41,198 bases of DNA from Streptomyces atriruber (GTDB lineage: Bacteria; Actinomycetota; Actinomycetes; Streptomycetales; Streptomycetaceae): positions 278-41,475 of the forward strand of contig NZ_LIPN01000096.1 of assembly GCF_001418325.1 (NCBI RefSeq), written 5' to 3'. How positions within the stretch are numbered: the stretch's first letter is position 1; each line of letters opens with the position of its first letter. The notes below the pieces were generated by a model, which saw only the letters and a list, made by a program, of their open reading frames with translations, made no database searches and had not been told where the DNA came from. The position numbers and the translations under genes were made by a program. Positions 6,622 through 14,590 of this stretch are shown piece by piece.

Positions 6622-9031
6622 CGAGCCCGCCACGAAGCCCGCGCCGGCACGCCGATTCCTGCTGTCGACCGCGGTCCCGGACGTGCACGCGCACCCCGAG
6701 GTGGCCCGCCCCGAACTCGCCGACGACGTGGCCCGCGTCGACCGGCTCTTCCTCGGCGAACTCGGTTACCGCAGGGGCGCGGACCTGGGCCTCGGCCCGA
6801 CCCGCGAACAACTCACCAAAGGCCTGCGCGCATTCGCCACCGCCCCCGAACGCGCCCCCGACGACTACGTCGTCCTCTACCTCGCCTGCCACGGCGTCAC
6901 CGCCGAACGCAGCGGCCGCCACTACCTGCTGCTCGCCGACAGCGACGCCCGCGACCTGCGGGGCACCGCCCTGCCCACCGAGGACCTCGTGGCCCTGCTG
7001 TGGGAGGACACCCCCGTGGCACGACTCCTCGTCCTCATCGACGCCTGCTACGCCGAAGAGGGTGCCGACAGCGCGCTGCGCGCCGCCCTCGAAGCTCGGC
7101 GCACCCACACCTCCGTCACCGACCCCGGCTCCACCGGCCTGGTGATCATCGCCGCCTCCCGGCGCAAGGAGGAAGCGGTCGCCGGAGCCCTGTCCGCGGC
7201 CTTCGACCGGGCGGTGCGCAGCCAGGCCACCGCCGGACACGTGCCCGCCCACATCGGCATCGGCCAGGTCATGCGCGCCATCAGGGCGGACCCCCTGGTC
7301 CCGCCGACCCAGCGGGCCAACTGGTCCGTGACGCACGCCGTCGCCGACATCCCCGACTTCCTGTCCAACCCCCGGTACGTCCCCGGTGCCTCCGGCCTCA
7401 AGCTGGAGGAGATCGACCGCATCATCGACCTGGCGGGGCGTGAACGCCGCGCCCGCACCGCCGAGTTGACCGGGTTCTTCCTGCCCAGGGCCCGCGGCAC
7501 GGACGTGCCCACCGAAGAGGTCTGGGACTTCACCGGCCGCCACACCGCCCTGACCGACATCACCGACTGGCTCGCACCGCACCGCGCCGCCGACCGCCTG
7601 TGCGTCGTCACCGGCGACCCCGGCTCCGGCAAGTCCTCCCTCCTCGGCATGGTCACCGTGCTCACCGACGCGGCCCACGCCGCCGCCGTGCCCCGCACCG
7701 GACTGCCCGCGCGGCTCCCCGAACCGGGCGCCGTGGACGTCGCCGTCAACGCGTCCCACAAGACGAAGCGTCAGCTCCTGGACGCCCTCTCGGCCGCATC
7801 CGGCTGCGCGGCCGCGTCCCTCGGCGCACTCGCCGCCCACCTCCAGGCGCGCTCGGAACCCCTCGTCGTCCTCATGGACTCCCTCGACGAGGCGCTGGAC
7901 CCGCACGACACGGTCGAGGAACTCATCGCCCCGCTCATCGACCCCCGGCGCCAGCTCCCGCTGCGCCTCCTCGTCGGCGCCCGCCCCCACATCGCCCGCC
8001 TGCTGCCCGCCGCGGCGAGCCGCATCGACCTGGACGACGAACGCCACGGCGACCCGCAGGCCGTCCGCGCCTACACCCGCAAGCTGCTCACCACGCCGGG
8101 ATCCGTGCTCTGCACGGCGCCGCCCGACCGCGTGGACGCCATCGCCCACGCCATCGCCGAGGCGGCGGGCCGCTCCTTCCTGGTCGCCCGGATCACCGCC
8201 CGCACCACCGCCCGCGAGACCCGCGTGCCCGACCCGGACGACCGGCGCTGGCGCGACGAACTGCCGCGCCTGCCCGGCGAGGCGATGGAGCGCGACCTCG
8301 AACAGCGCCTCGGCCCGCTGGCGGGCCGGGCCCGCGACCTGCTCCGCCCGCTCGCCTTCGCGCAGGGCGTGGGCCTGCCGTGGGGCGGGGTGTGGCCGCG
8401 CCTGGCGACGGCGATCAGCGGCCGGACGTACGGGGACGAGGACGTCGTCTGGCTGACGCAGACTGCCGGGTCGTACGTGGTCGAGAGCGTCGAGGACGAC
8501 GAGTCCGTCTACCGGATCTACCACCGGGCCCTCGTCGAGTACCTGCGCGAGGGCCGCAGCGCCCGGCGGGTGCAGGGCGTGGTCGCAGGAGTCCTGAAGG
8601 ACCTGGACCACGCCTACGTACGCCGGTACCTCGCACTGCACGCGGCGGAGGGCGGCGTCCTCGACCCGCTGGTGGAGGACGCGGACTTCGTGCTCACCGC
8701 CGACCCGGACCAGCTCCTCGCCGCGCTGCCCCGGCTGCGCACGGCGAAGGGACGGCGGGCCGGGCGTGCGGTACGGGACGTCGAGGAGCTGCTGCGGAGC
8801 CGGTCAGGCGTACGCCGCCGCGGGCCGCCGCGAGCTGGTGGTCGCCGCGGTCCACGATGGCTTCGTACACACCCGGGTCGCGCTCCCCTCCGTCTGTGCC
8901 GGCCTCGCCACCGGCCCCCGCGGCGAGCTCGCCGTCGCCACCCGCAACGGCGTGATCCTCCTCGATGTCCCCGACACACGGCCGTGACCAGGAGTTTTGC
9001 GCTTATTGCTCGCGCGTCAACATCTTGTTAA
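6611..9031 (+). CDS. Caspase-like peptidase fused to NACHT/STAND-type P-loop NTPase, C-terminus truncated
   Basis: This 806-aa frame begins with GTG at 6611 (GGGAGGG five bases upstream), overlapping the hydrolase by 11 bp. Residues 15-160 form a caspase-hemoglobinase fold peptidase with the catalytic pair H94 (VVLYLACHG) and C146 (LLVLIDACYAEE). A central P-loop NTPase follows: sensor-like TGRHTALTDITDWL near 308-321, Walker A GDPGSGKS at 335-342, and Walker B VVLMDSLDEA at 419-428. Helical segments then lead to YRIYHRALVEYLREGR, a region typical of the STAND winged-helix end. From about residue 735 (VEELLRSRSG) the frame becomes Arg/Pro-rich and unlike protein, while a propeller-like segment continues in another frame at 8805-8987. 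The natural protein probably carried WD40-like sensor repeats, now deleted. Known relatives act in regulated cell death or phage conflict; activity here is doubtful. Confidence 0.82.
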   Translation: MTADEPATKPAPARRFLLSTAVPDVHAHPEVARPELADDVARVDRLFLGELGYRRGADLGLGPTREQLTKGLRAFATAPERAPDDYVVLYLACHGVTAERSGRHYLLLADSDARDLRGTALPTEDLVALLWEDTPVARLLVLIDACYAEEGADSALRAALEARRTHTSVTDPGSTGLVIIAASRRKEEAVAGALSAAFDRAVRSQATAGHVPAHIGIGQVMRAIRADPLVPPTQRANWSVTHAVADIPDFLSNPRYVPGASGLKLEEIDRIIDLAGRERRARTAELTGFFLPRARGTDVPTEEVWDFTGRHTALTDITDWLAPHRAADRLCVVTGDPGSGKSSLLGMVTVLTDAAHAAAVPRTGLPARLPEPGAVDVAVNASHKTKRQLLDALSAASGCAAASLGALAAHLQARSEPLVVLMDSLDEALDPHDTVEELIAPLIDPRRQLPLRLLVGARPHIARLLPAAASRIDLDDERHGDPQAVRAYTRKLLTTPGSVLCTAPPDRVDAIAHAIAEAAGRSFLVARITARTTARETRVPDPDDRRWRDELPRLPGEAMERDLEQRLGPLAGRARDLLRPLAFAQGVGLPWGGVWPRLATAISGRTYGDEDVVWLTQTAGSYVVESVEDDESVYRIYHRALVEYLREGRSARRVQGVVAGVLKDLDHAYVRRYLALHAAEGGVLDPLVEDADFVLTADPDQLLAALPRLRTAKGRRAGRAVRDVEELLRSRSGVRRRGPPRAGGRRGPRWLRTHPGRAPLRLCRPRHRPPRRARRRHPQRRDPPRCPRHTAVTRSFALIARASTSC
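8805..8987 (+). pseudogene. Out-of-frame C-terminal remnant (last propeller-like blade) of the caspase-NTPase gene
   Basis: In the +1 frame relative to the caspase gene, bases 8805-8987 encode about 60 residues. They begin QAYAAAGRRELVVAAVHDG and end GELAVATRNGVILLDVP, then a TGA stop. The alternating short hydrophobic strands, with a GELAVATRNG turn, resemble the closing blade of a WD40/beta-propeller sensor. The in-frame tail of the upstream gene over the same bases is Arg-rich and uninformative. The simplest reading is a deletion of several repeats that joined the NTPase to the last blade out of frame. Confidence 0.6.
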
Positions 9032-9100
9032 CGCTTGATAGCGAGTCCTAACGTCATCCGGACCGCCAGACCTGGTGGGAGTTCGATGGTGAACGTTAGG
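9025..9100 (+). promoter_or_regulatory. Candidate promoter and inverted repeat upstream of the citrate transporter
   Basis: The gap before the transporter is notably AT-rich for this genome. TTGTTA at 9025-9030 and TAACGT at 9049-9054 are 18 bp apart and could be -35/-10 elements. CCTAACGT at 9047-9054 is repeated inverted at 9093-9100 (ACGTTAGG), flanking the probable transcription start. The second arm lies just ahead of the ATG at 9109, where it could act as an operator or mask translation. No canonical Shine-Dalgarno is seen. This is a prediction from spacing only. Confidence 0.35.
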
Positions 9101-9108
9101 TAGCCCCC

Positions 9109-10536
9109 ATGCTGACAATCCTCGGATTCGTCATGATCGCCACCTTCCTGGTGCTGATCATGATGAAGAAGATGTCGCCGATCGCGGCACTGGTGCTGAT
9201 CCCCGCGCTCTTCTGCGTGTTCGTAGGAAAGGGAGCCCATCTCGGGGACTACGTCCTCGAAGGCGTCGGCAATCTGGCGCCCACGGCGGCCATGCTCATG
9301 TTCGCCATCGTGTACTTCGGCGTCATGATCGACGTCGGCCTTTTCGACCCGATCGTCCGGGGCATCCTGCGCTTCTGCAAGGCGGACCCGGTGCGCATCG
9401 TGGTCGGCACCGCCGTGCTCGCCGCCATCGTCTCCCTCGACGGCGACGGCTCGACGACCTTCATGATCACGGTCTCGGCGATGTATCCGCTGTACAAGCG
9501 CCTCAAGATGAGCCTCGTCGTGATGACGGGTGTCGCCGCGACCGCCAACGGCGTCATGAACACGCTGCCCTGGGGCGGCCCGACCGCCCGCGCAGCGACC
9601 GCACTCAAGGTGGACGCCGCCGACATCTTCGTGCCGATGATCCCGGCGCTCGCGATGGGGCTCGTCGCCGTCTTCGTCCTCTCGTACGCACTGGGTCTGC
9701 GGGAGCGCAAGCGGCTCGGCATCCTCTCGCTGGACGAGGTCCTGGAGAAGGAGACGGCCGACGAGACGGTCATGGTGGGCTCGGCCGGTGGCGACGGCGG
9801 TACGTCGCTGACGAAGAAGCCCACCGGGGGCGCGGGCGACGGCACCGACGCGGACGCACCCGGGAGCGAGGGAGCGAGCGAGAGCGACGACGGCTTCCAG
9901 GGGCTCGACCCCCACCGCGCCACCCTGCGCCCCAAGCTCTACTGGTTCAACGCGGCCCTCACCGTCCTGCTGCTCACCGCCATGATCATGGAGTGGCTGC
10001 CGATCCCGGTCCTCTTCCTGCTCGGCGCCGCGCTCGCCCTCACCGTCAACTTCCCGCACATGCCCGACCAGAAGGCCCGCATCGGCGCCCACGCCGAGAA
10101 CGTCCTCAACGTCACCGGCATGGTCTTCGCGGCCGCCGTCTTCACGGGCGTCCTCCAGGGCACCGGCATGGTCGACCACATGGCCGACTGGCTCGTCGAC
10201 GCCATCCCCGAGGGCATGGGACCGCACATGGGCCTGGTGACCGGGCTGCTCTCCATCCCGCTCACGTACTTCATGTCCAACGACGGCTTCTACTTCGGCG
10301 TCCTGCCGGTCCTCGCCGAGGCGGGCCAGGCGCACGGCGTCGGCACCCTGGAGATCGCCCGCGCCTCCATCGCAGGTCAGGCCCTGCACATGTCGAGCCC
10401 GCTGGTGCCCGCCGTGTACGTCCTCGTCGGCATGGCCAAGGTCGAGTTCGGCGACCACACCAAGTTCACCGTCAAATGGGCCGTGCTCACCTCGCTGGTC
10501 GTGCTCGGCGCCGGAATCCTCTTCGGCATCATCTGA
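9109..10536 (+). CDS. CitMHS family citrate-metal:proton symporter
   Basis: This 475-aa polytopic membrane protein, about 11-12 hydrophobic segments, imports divalent-metal-citrate with protons. The family wording is seen in the first helices (MLTILGFVMIATFLVLIMMKK, SPIAALVLIPALFCVFVG), the MFAIVYFGVMIDVGLFDPIV segment, the re-entrant-type stretch SLDGDGSTTFMITVSAMYPLY, and MSNDGFYFGVLPVLAEAG near residue 385. A long hydrophilic, Gly/Asp-rich cytoplasmic loop lies at about 215-270. The start at 9109 is the first ATG after the promoter-like region. The TGA stop overlaps the next ATG (TGATG), so the MFS gene downstream is translationally coupled. Citrate specificity (Mg versus Ca or Fe complex) cannot be told. 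Confidence 0.92.
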   Translation: MLTILGFVMIATFLVLIMMKKMSPIAALVLIPALFCVFVGKGAHLGDYVLEGVGNLAPTAAMLMFAIVYFGVMIDVGLFDPIVRGILRFCKADPVRIVVGTAVLAAIVSLDGDGSTTFMITVSAMYPLYKRLKMSLVVMTGVAATANGVMNTLPWGGPTARAATALKVDAADIFVPMIPALAMGLVAVFVLSYALGLRERKRLGILSLDEVLEKETADETVMVGSAGGDGGTSLTKKPTGGAGDGTDADAPGSEGASESDDGFQGLDPHRATLRPKLYWFNAALTVLLLTAMIMEWLPIPVLFLLGAALALTVNFPHMPDQKARIGAHAENVLNVTGMVFAAAVFTGVLQGTGMVDHMADWLVDAIPEGMGPHMGLVTGLLSIPLTYFMSNDGFYFGVLPVLAEAGQAHGVGTLEIARASIAGQALHMSSPLVPAVYVLVGMAKVEFGDHTKFTVKWAVLTSLVVLGAGILFGII

Positions 10537-11771
10537 TGCCCACCGCGTCATCCGGGCCCGGTGGGAGGGGCTGGCTGCTCCGTCTCGTCATCGCCTTCAG
10601 CTTCGCGCAGGGGGCGGTGTCGATGGCGCGGCCCGCCGTCTCCTACCGGGCCCTCGCGCTGGGCGCCGACGAGCGGGCCATCGGCGTCATCGCGGGTGTG
10701 TACGCGCTGCTGCCGCTCTTCGCCGCCGTACCGCTCGGGCGCAGGACCGACCACGGGCGGTGCGCGCCCCTGCTGCCCGTCGGCGTCGTCCTGATCGCGG
10801 GCGGCTGCGCCCTCAGCGGCGTCGCGGACTCGCTCGCCGCGATGGCGGCCTGGAGCGGTGTGATGGGGCTCGGGCACCTCTGCTTCGTGATCGGCGCGCA
10901 GTCGCTCGTCGCCCGGCAGTCCGCACCCGCCGAACAGGACCGGAACTTCGGGCACTTCACCATCGGCGCCTCCCTCGGCCAGCTGGTCGGGCCGATCGCC
11001 GCCGGTGCCCTGATCGGCGCCGACATGGACCGCACCAGCGCCCTCGCCCTGCTCGTCTCGGCGACGGTCGCGGCGGTCTCCCTCACCTCGCTGTGGCGCA
11101 TCGAGCACCCGGGGCGGCACTTCGCACCGGAACGTGGCGGGCGGGTGCCGGTCCTCGGCATCCTGCGCACCCGTGGCGTGCCCGCGGGCATCTTCATCAG
11201 CCTCGCCGTGCTCTCCGCGACGGACATCCTCACGGCGTATCTGCCGGTCGTCGGCGAGCACCGGGGCATCGCGCCCGCCACGGTCGGACTCCTGCTCTCC
11301 CTGCGGGCCGCCGCCACCATCGCCTGCCGTCTGGTGATGACCCCGCTGATCCGGCTCCTCGGCAGGACGGCGCTGCTGACCACCACCTGCCTCCTCGCCG
11401 GGCTGCTCTGCGCGGGCATCGCGCTGCCCGTCCCGGTGTGGGCCCTCGCGCTGGTGCTCGCGGTGCTCGGCTTCTGCCTCGGTGTCGGTCAGCCGCTCTC
11501 CATGACGACCGTCGTCCAGGCGGCACCGGACGGCGCGCGCTCCACGGCGCTCGCGCTGCGGCTCACCGGCAACCGGCTGGGGCAGGTCGCGGCGCCCGCG
11601 TCGGCGGGCCTGATCGCGGGGGTCGCGGGTGTGGCGGCCCCGTTCGTCATGCTGGGCGGGCTGCTGTTCGTCGCCGCGGGGCTCGGCGCACGCAAGCGCC
11701 CCGGAGGCGGCGCCGGCAGCCTCCGGGGCACTACTGACCGTGTCGAGCGGCGGGTTACGAGACGATCTTGA
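10536..11771 (+). CDS. MFS transporter
   Basis: This 411-aa major facilitator has about 12 predicted helices. The first is WLLRLVIAFSFAQGAVSMA, and the loop between helices 2 and 3 has PLGRRTDHGRCAPL, a version of the MFS G-x-x-x-D-R motif. The second half starts near ILRTRGVPAGIFISLAVLSA. A late GFCLGVGQPLSMTTVVQAAP segment followed by ARSTALALRLTGNRLGQ is typical of drug-type exporters. It is coupled to the citrate transporter by a 1-base stop/start overlap, which suggests a shared transport theme, but the substrate is not predictable. Its 3' end overlaps the convergent protease gene by 17 bp. Confidence 0.88.
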   Translation: MPTASSGPGGRGWLLRLVIAFSFAQGAVSMARPAVSYRALALGADERAIGVIAGVYALLPLFAAVPLGRRTDHGRCAPLLPVGVVLIAGGCALSGVADSLAAMAAWSGVMGLGHLCFVIGAQSLVARQSAPAEQDRNFGHFTIGASLGQLVGPIAAGALIGADMDRTSALALLVSATVAAVSLTSLWRIEHPGRHFAPERGGRVPVLGILRTRGVPAGIFISLAVLSATDILTAYLPVVGEHRGIAPATVGLLLSLRAAATIACRLVMTPLIRLLGRTALLTTTCLLAGLLCAGIALPVPVWALALVLAVLGFCLGVGQPLSMTTVVQAAPDGARSTALALRLTGNRLGQVAAPASAGLIAGVAGVAAPFVMLGGLLFVAAGLGARKRPGGGAGSLRGTTDRVERRVTRRS

Positions 11772-12969
11772 GGAGCTTGTTCGGCGAACCCGAGCCGGGG
11801 CTGGTCACCACGTTGGGCGTGGCACCGTTCGTCAGGGCCGAGGAGACCTGCGCCGGCGTGGCCGAGGTGTGGCCCGCCAGGTAGACCGCCGCCGCGCCCG
11901 CGACGTGCGGGGTGGCCATCGACGTACCGGAGATGGTGTTGGTCGCCGTGTCGCCGGTGTTCCAGCCCGCCTTGATGTTCACGCCGGGCGCGAAGATGTC
12001 CAGGACCGAGCCGTAGTTGGAGAAGCTGGCCCTGGCGTCCGTGTTGCTGGTGGCGCCGACCGTGATGGCCTCGGGGACGCGGGCGGGCGACGTGTTGGCC
12101 GCGTTGGTGTTGGCGTTGCCCGCCGCGACCGCGTAGGAGACGCCGTCGGCGACGGACTTCTTCACCGCGTTGTCGAGCGTGGTGGAGGCGCCGCCGCCGA
12201 GCGACATGTTGGCCACGGCAGGAGCGCCCGCGGCGTGGTTGCCCGTCACCCAGTCGATGCCCGCGACGACACCGGCGGTGGTGCCGGAGCCGTTGTTGTC
12301 GAGCACGCGGACGGCCACGATCTTGGCCTTCTTCGCGACGCCGTACGTCTTGCCCGCGATGGTCGTGGCGACGTGCGTGCCGTGGCCGTTGCCGTCCTGG
12401 GCGGTGTTGTCGCCGTCGACCGCGTCGTAGCCGTTCACCGCGCGGCCGCTGATCTCGGAGTGCGTGATCCGCACACCGGTGTCGATCACGTACGCGGTGA
12501 CGCCGGTGCCCGCGCTGTCCGGGTAGGTGTAGGTGCCGGACAGCGGCAGCTTCGGCTGGTCGATGCGGTCCAGGCCCCAGGGGGCGTTGGACTGGGTCGC
12601 ATCGACGTGGAGTCTCTGGTTCTGCTCGACCGAGGCGACCGCGGGATCGGCGGCCAGTCTCTTCGCCTCCGTCGCGCTCAGCTTCGCGGAGTAGCCGTTG
12701 AGCGCGGACTTGAAGGTCTTCTGCACCGAGCCGCCGTACTCGGATATCAGGTCCTTGCCCTGGCTCGTGGCGGCCTTCAGGCCCGAGCCCTCCTTCAGCG
12801 TGACGAGGTAACTGCCCTTGATCGCGTCGGCGGAGCCCGCCGCGATCACGTGGCCCTCGGCCGGGGCGGCCTGGGCGGGCAGAGCGGTGACCGCACCGAG
12901 GACCGCGGCGGCGGTGGCGGTCGAGATCGCCGCGGCGATCACAGTCTTCTTGCTGCGAAGCATGGCCAT
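11755..12969 (-). CDS. Secreted subtilisin-like serine protease (S8 family) with I9 propeptide
   Basis: This 404-aa secreted protease is made as a preproenzyme. Start ATG at 12969 ([14 protein letters not shown]) has AGGAGGA about ten bases upstream; a longer frame upstream lacks such support. A signal peptide spans residues 1-34 with a likely cleavage after PAQA. An inhibitor-I9 propeptide covers about 52-125 (SYLVTLKEG to AVASVEQNQ). The S8 catalytic domain has D163 ([10 protein letters not shown]), H196 (GNGHGTHV), oxyanion N285 (AAGN) and S350 (SGTSMATPH), the proteinase K/aqualysin-like arrangement. No C-terminal extra domain is present. It likely degrades extracellular protein. Its long leader holds two hairpins. 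The convergent MFS gene overlaps its last codons. Confidence 0.96.
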   Translation of the reverse strand: MAMLRSKKTVIAAAISTATAAAVLGAVTALPAQAAPAEGHVIAAGSADAIKGSYLVTLKEGSGLKAATSQGKDLISEYGGSVQKTFKSALNGYSAKLSATEAKRLAADPAVASVEQNQRLHVDATQSNAPWGLDRIDQPKLPLSGTYTYPDSAGTGVTAYVIDTGVRITHSEISGRAVNGYDAVDGDNTAQDGNGHGTHVATTIAGKTYGVAKKAKIVAVRVLDNNGSGTTAGVVAGIDWVTGNHAAGAPAVANMSLGGGASTTLDNAVKKSVADGVSYAVAAGNANTNAANTSPARVPEAITVGATSNTDARASFSNYGSVLDIFAPGVNIKAGWNTGDTATNTISGTSMATPHVAGAAAVYLAGHTSATPAQVSSALTNGATPNVVTSPGSGSPNKLLKIVS

Positions 12970-13027
12970 TACGAGGGAGTCCTCCTCATAGGCGGCGTGC
13001 CCGGGTCGGGCGACGCGACTGTGGGGG

Positions 13028-13073
13028 GTGTGCGGGATCGCACACACAGATGGGAGCGGTGAGTGCCGCTCCC
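13028..13073 (-). promoter_or_regulatory. Two hairpins in the leader of the protease gene
   Basis: GGGAGCGG at 13052-13059 pairs with CCGCTCCC at 13066-13073 around a 6-base loop, and GTGTGC at 13028-13033 pairs with GCACAC at 13040-13045 around a 6-base loop. Both lie upstream of the protease start, within the probable 5' untranslated region. They could stabilise the mRNA or attenuate it; no T-run follows, so a classical intrinsic terminator is unlikely. Confidence 0.4.
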
Positions 13074-13363
13074 GTCGCGATCAGTAGCGTGGCCGCTCCA
13101 CCCGTCCGGAGCAAGAGAGTTGACGCCTTGTCATGCCACTTTCACGTTTCTGAAATCGAATACGTGACGAATGCGTGGGGTGTGTCCGGAAAACAGACCG
13201 GGGCGGGAGAGGGCGCGGATGCCGCGCGGGCACCCCGAACCGTCCGCTGAGCGGACGAGACGCTGGTCAGAGGCCTTTCGTGAATCTGAAGGAGGGACGG
13301 AGAAGGACTCGGCGGTGAGTGGAGTTCCGTCCGGGGACGCCTTCGCGGAGTCGGCCGGACGGC
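13074..13363. other. Intergenic region upstream of the protease, no gene seen
   Basis: No open frame here has protein-like composition on either strand. The stretch 13110-13175 is AT-richer and holds an inverted pair TCACGT (13142-13147) and ACGTGA (13162-13167), which may be the promoter or regulator site of the protease reading leftward. The part 13180-13363 is GC-rich trailer after the sulfotransferase stop, with no clear terminator. Together with the leader hairpins this makes the longest non-coding gap in the window. Confidence 0.5.
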
Positions 13364-14407
13364 TCAACCGGAATGGTGTGCGGCCGCCCGAAGCGCCCGG
13401 GTGCCCGCGGCGCACCCCTCCCGCAGTCCGTCGTACTCGGCGGCCGTCAGCTGCTTGCGCGCGGAGTCGCGACGGCCGTGGTCGAGCTGCGCGCACGCGC
13501 TCTCCAGCCACCTCGGGTCCGGCTCGACGCCGACGAACGCGGCGAGCCGGGCCAGCTCTTCGTGCGGTGCGTCGAGGAGGCCCTCGTAGCCGAGCGCCAT
13601 GCCCTGCCCCGGTGGCAGCTCGTCGAGGAAGCACACGCCCTCGGTGACCAGTTCGGACCACAGGTCGCCGAACTGCCGCACGGGGAAGGCGCGATCCCGC
13701 ACGAGGGCGGGGTCGAAGCTCTCGCCGAGCAGCGACGCGAGGTCCGGCGGCAGTCGGCGCGCCTGCTCGGCCGTCAGCTCGGCGAGGTTCCCGACGCCCG
13801 TCAGCTCCCCGATCTCCCGCATCAGGCTGATCACGCGGTACCCGGAGTGGCGGCTCATCGACAGGGCGCAGTCCGGCCCGTCCCGGAAGAGGTGCACGAA
13901 CTTCGCGTACGGGAAGGCGGCGCGCAGCCGTGGCGCCCAGCCCGTCGAGTAGCCGGAGCGTTCCACGACGGCGGTGCGGCCGAACCGGGCGCCGAGCAGC
14001 TCGAAGAGCGCCTCGTGGTGGGCGGCGGGCGCGCGCTCTGGCCACTCGACGACCGCCGCGCGGATCTCGTCGAGCAGACCGTCGGGGTCGTCGGTGAGGT
14101 GCGGCAGCACCATGAGGGAGAGGGCCGGGATGCCGGTGGTCTCGGGGGCGTACCGGCCGGAGGTGCGGTTGTAGAGGAACTCCGGCATCGGCACTCCGCT
14201 GCGGAGCATGGCCGCGAAGTATGGGGTGGGCCGGAAGAGGGTCTCCCAGAACTCCGCGCCCGGCAGCGGGCCCTCGGGGAAGGCCGCGTCACCCACCGAG
14301 GCCATGTACTCGTTGAGGCTGAGTACGTCAGGGTGGCTGTTGAGGATGCGGGACAGCGCGGTGGAGCCGCTGCGGCCCGTGCCGATGACGAAGGTCAGGC
14401 TGCGCAA
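13364..14407 (-). CDS. Sulfotransferase family protein
   Basis: This 347-aa protein is predicted to transfer sulfate from PAPS to an unknown acceptor. The 5'-phosphosulfate-binding loop is at the very N-terminus, LTFVIGTGRSGSTALSRI (residues about 4-21). A 3'-phosphate-binding-like segment FVHLFRDGPDCALSMSRHSGYR appears mid-protein. The start chosen is TTG at 14407 (RSLTFVIG follows), because GGAGAG lies five bases upstream and family members begin right at this loop. GTG at 14413 or 14494 would lengthen it. It is divergent from the aldehyde dehydrogenase operon. A link between the two is not evident. Confidence 0.8.
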   Translation of the reverse strand: MRSLTFVIGTGRSGSTALSRILNSHPDVLSLNEYMASVGDAAFPEGPLPGAEFWETLFRPTPYFAAMLRSGVPMPEFLYNRTSGRYAPETTGIPALSLMVLPHLTDDPDGLLDEIRAAVVEWPERAPAAHHEALFELLGARFGRTAVVERSGYSTGWAPRLRAAFPYAKFVHLFRDGPDCALSMSRHSGYRVISLMREIGELTGVGNLAELTAEQARRLPPDLASLLGESFDPALVRDRAFPVRQFGDLWSELVTEGVCFLDELPPGQGMALGYEGLLDAPHEELARLAAFVGVEPDPRWLESACAQLDHGRRDSARKQLTAAEYDGLREGCAAGTRALRAAAHHSG

Positions 14408-14541
14408 GGTCACTCTCCGGGGGGCGTCGCGGATGTTCCGGGGTCCTGTGCACCTCAGCACAGGGGAGGCGTGCGCACCAGGTGGCAGCGGCACGGTGCG
14501 GAACGGCGCCGCCCCCGTCCCCTGATGCCCCTGGTGTCAGA

Positions 14542-14560
14542 AAACTATCAGCGCTAGTTT
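14542..14560. promoter_or_regulatory. 19-bp palindromic operator upstream of the aldehyde dehydrogenase gene (site A)
   Basis: AAACTATCAGCGCTAGTTT has 8-bp arms with one mismatch around a 3-bp centre. It matches 16 of 19 positions of AAACTAGCAGTGCTAATTT at 21009-21027, which lies between the TetR gene ending at 20335 and its divergent acyl-CoA dehydrogenase gene. The site ends 30 bp before the ATG at 14591, a position where a repressor would block transcription. The shared motif suggests that one TetR controls both loci. Confidence 0.65.
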
Positions 14561-14590
14561 GTAACGCGGACGACTACCTGGAGGAATGCG

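Noticed and set aside
8811..9031. Arg-rich C-terminal tail of the caspase gene as a real DNA- or RNA-binding domain
   Set aside because: The alternative frame over the same DNA is protein-like, and the tail runs into the promoter region of the next gene.
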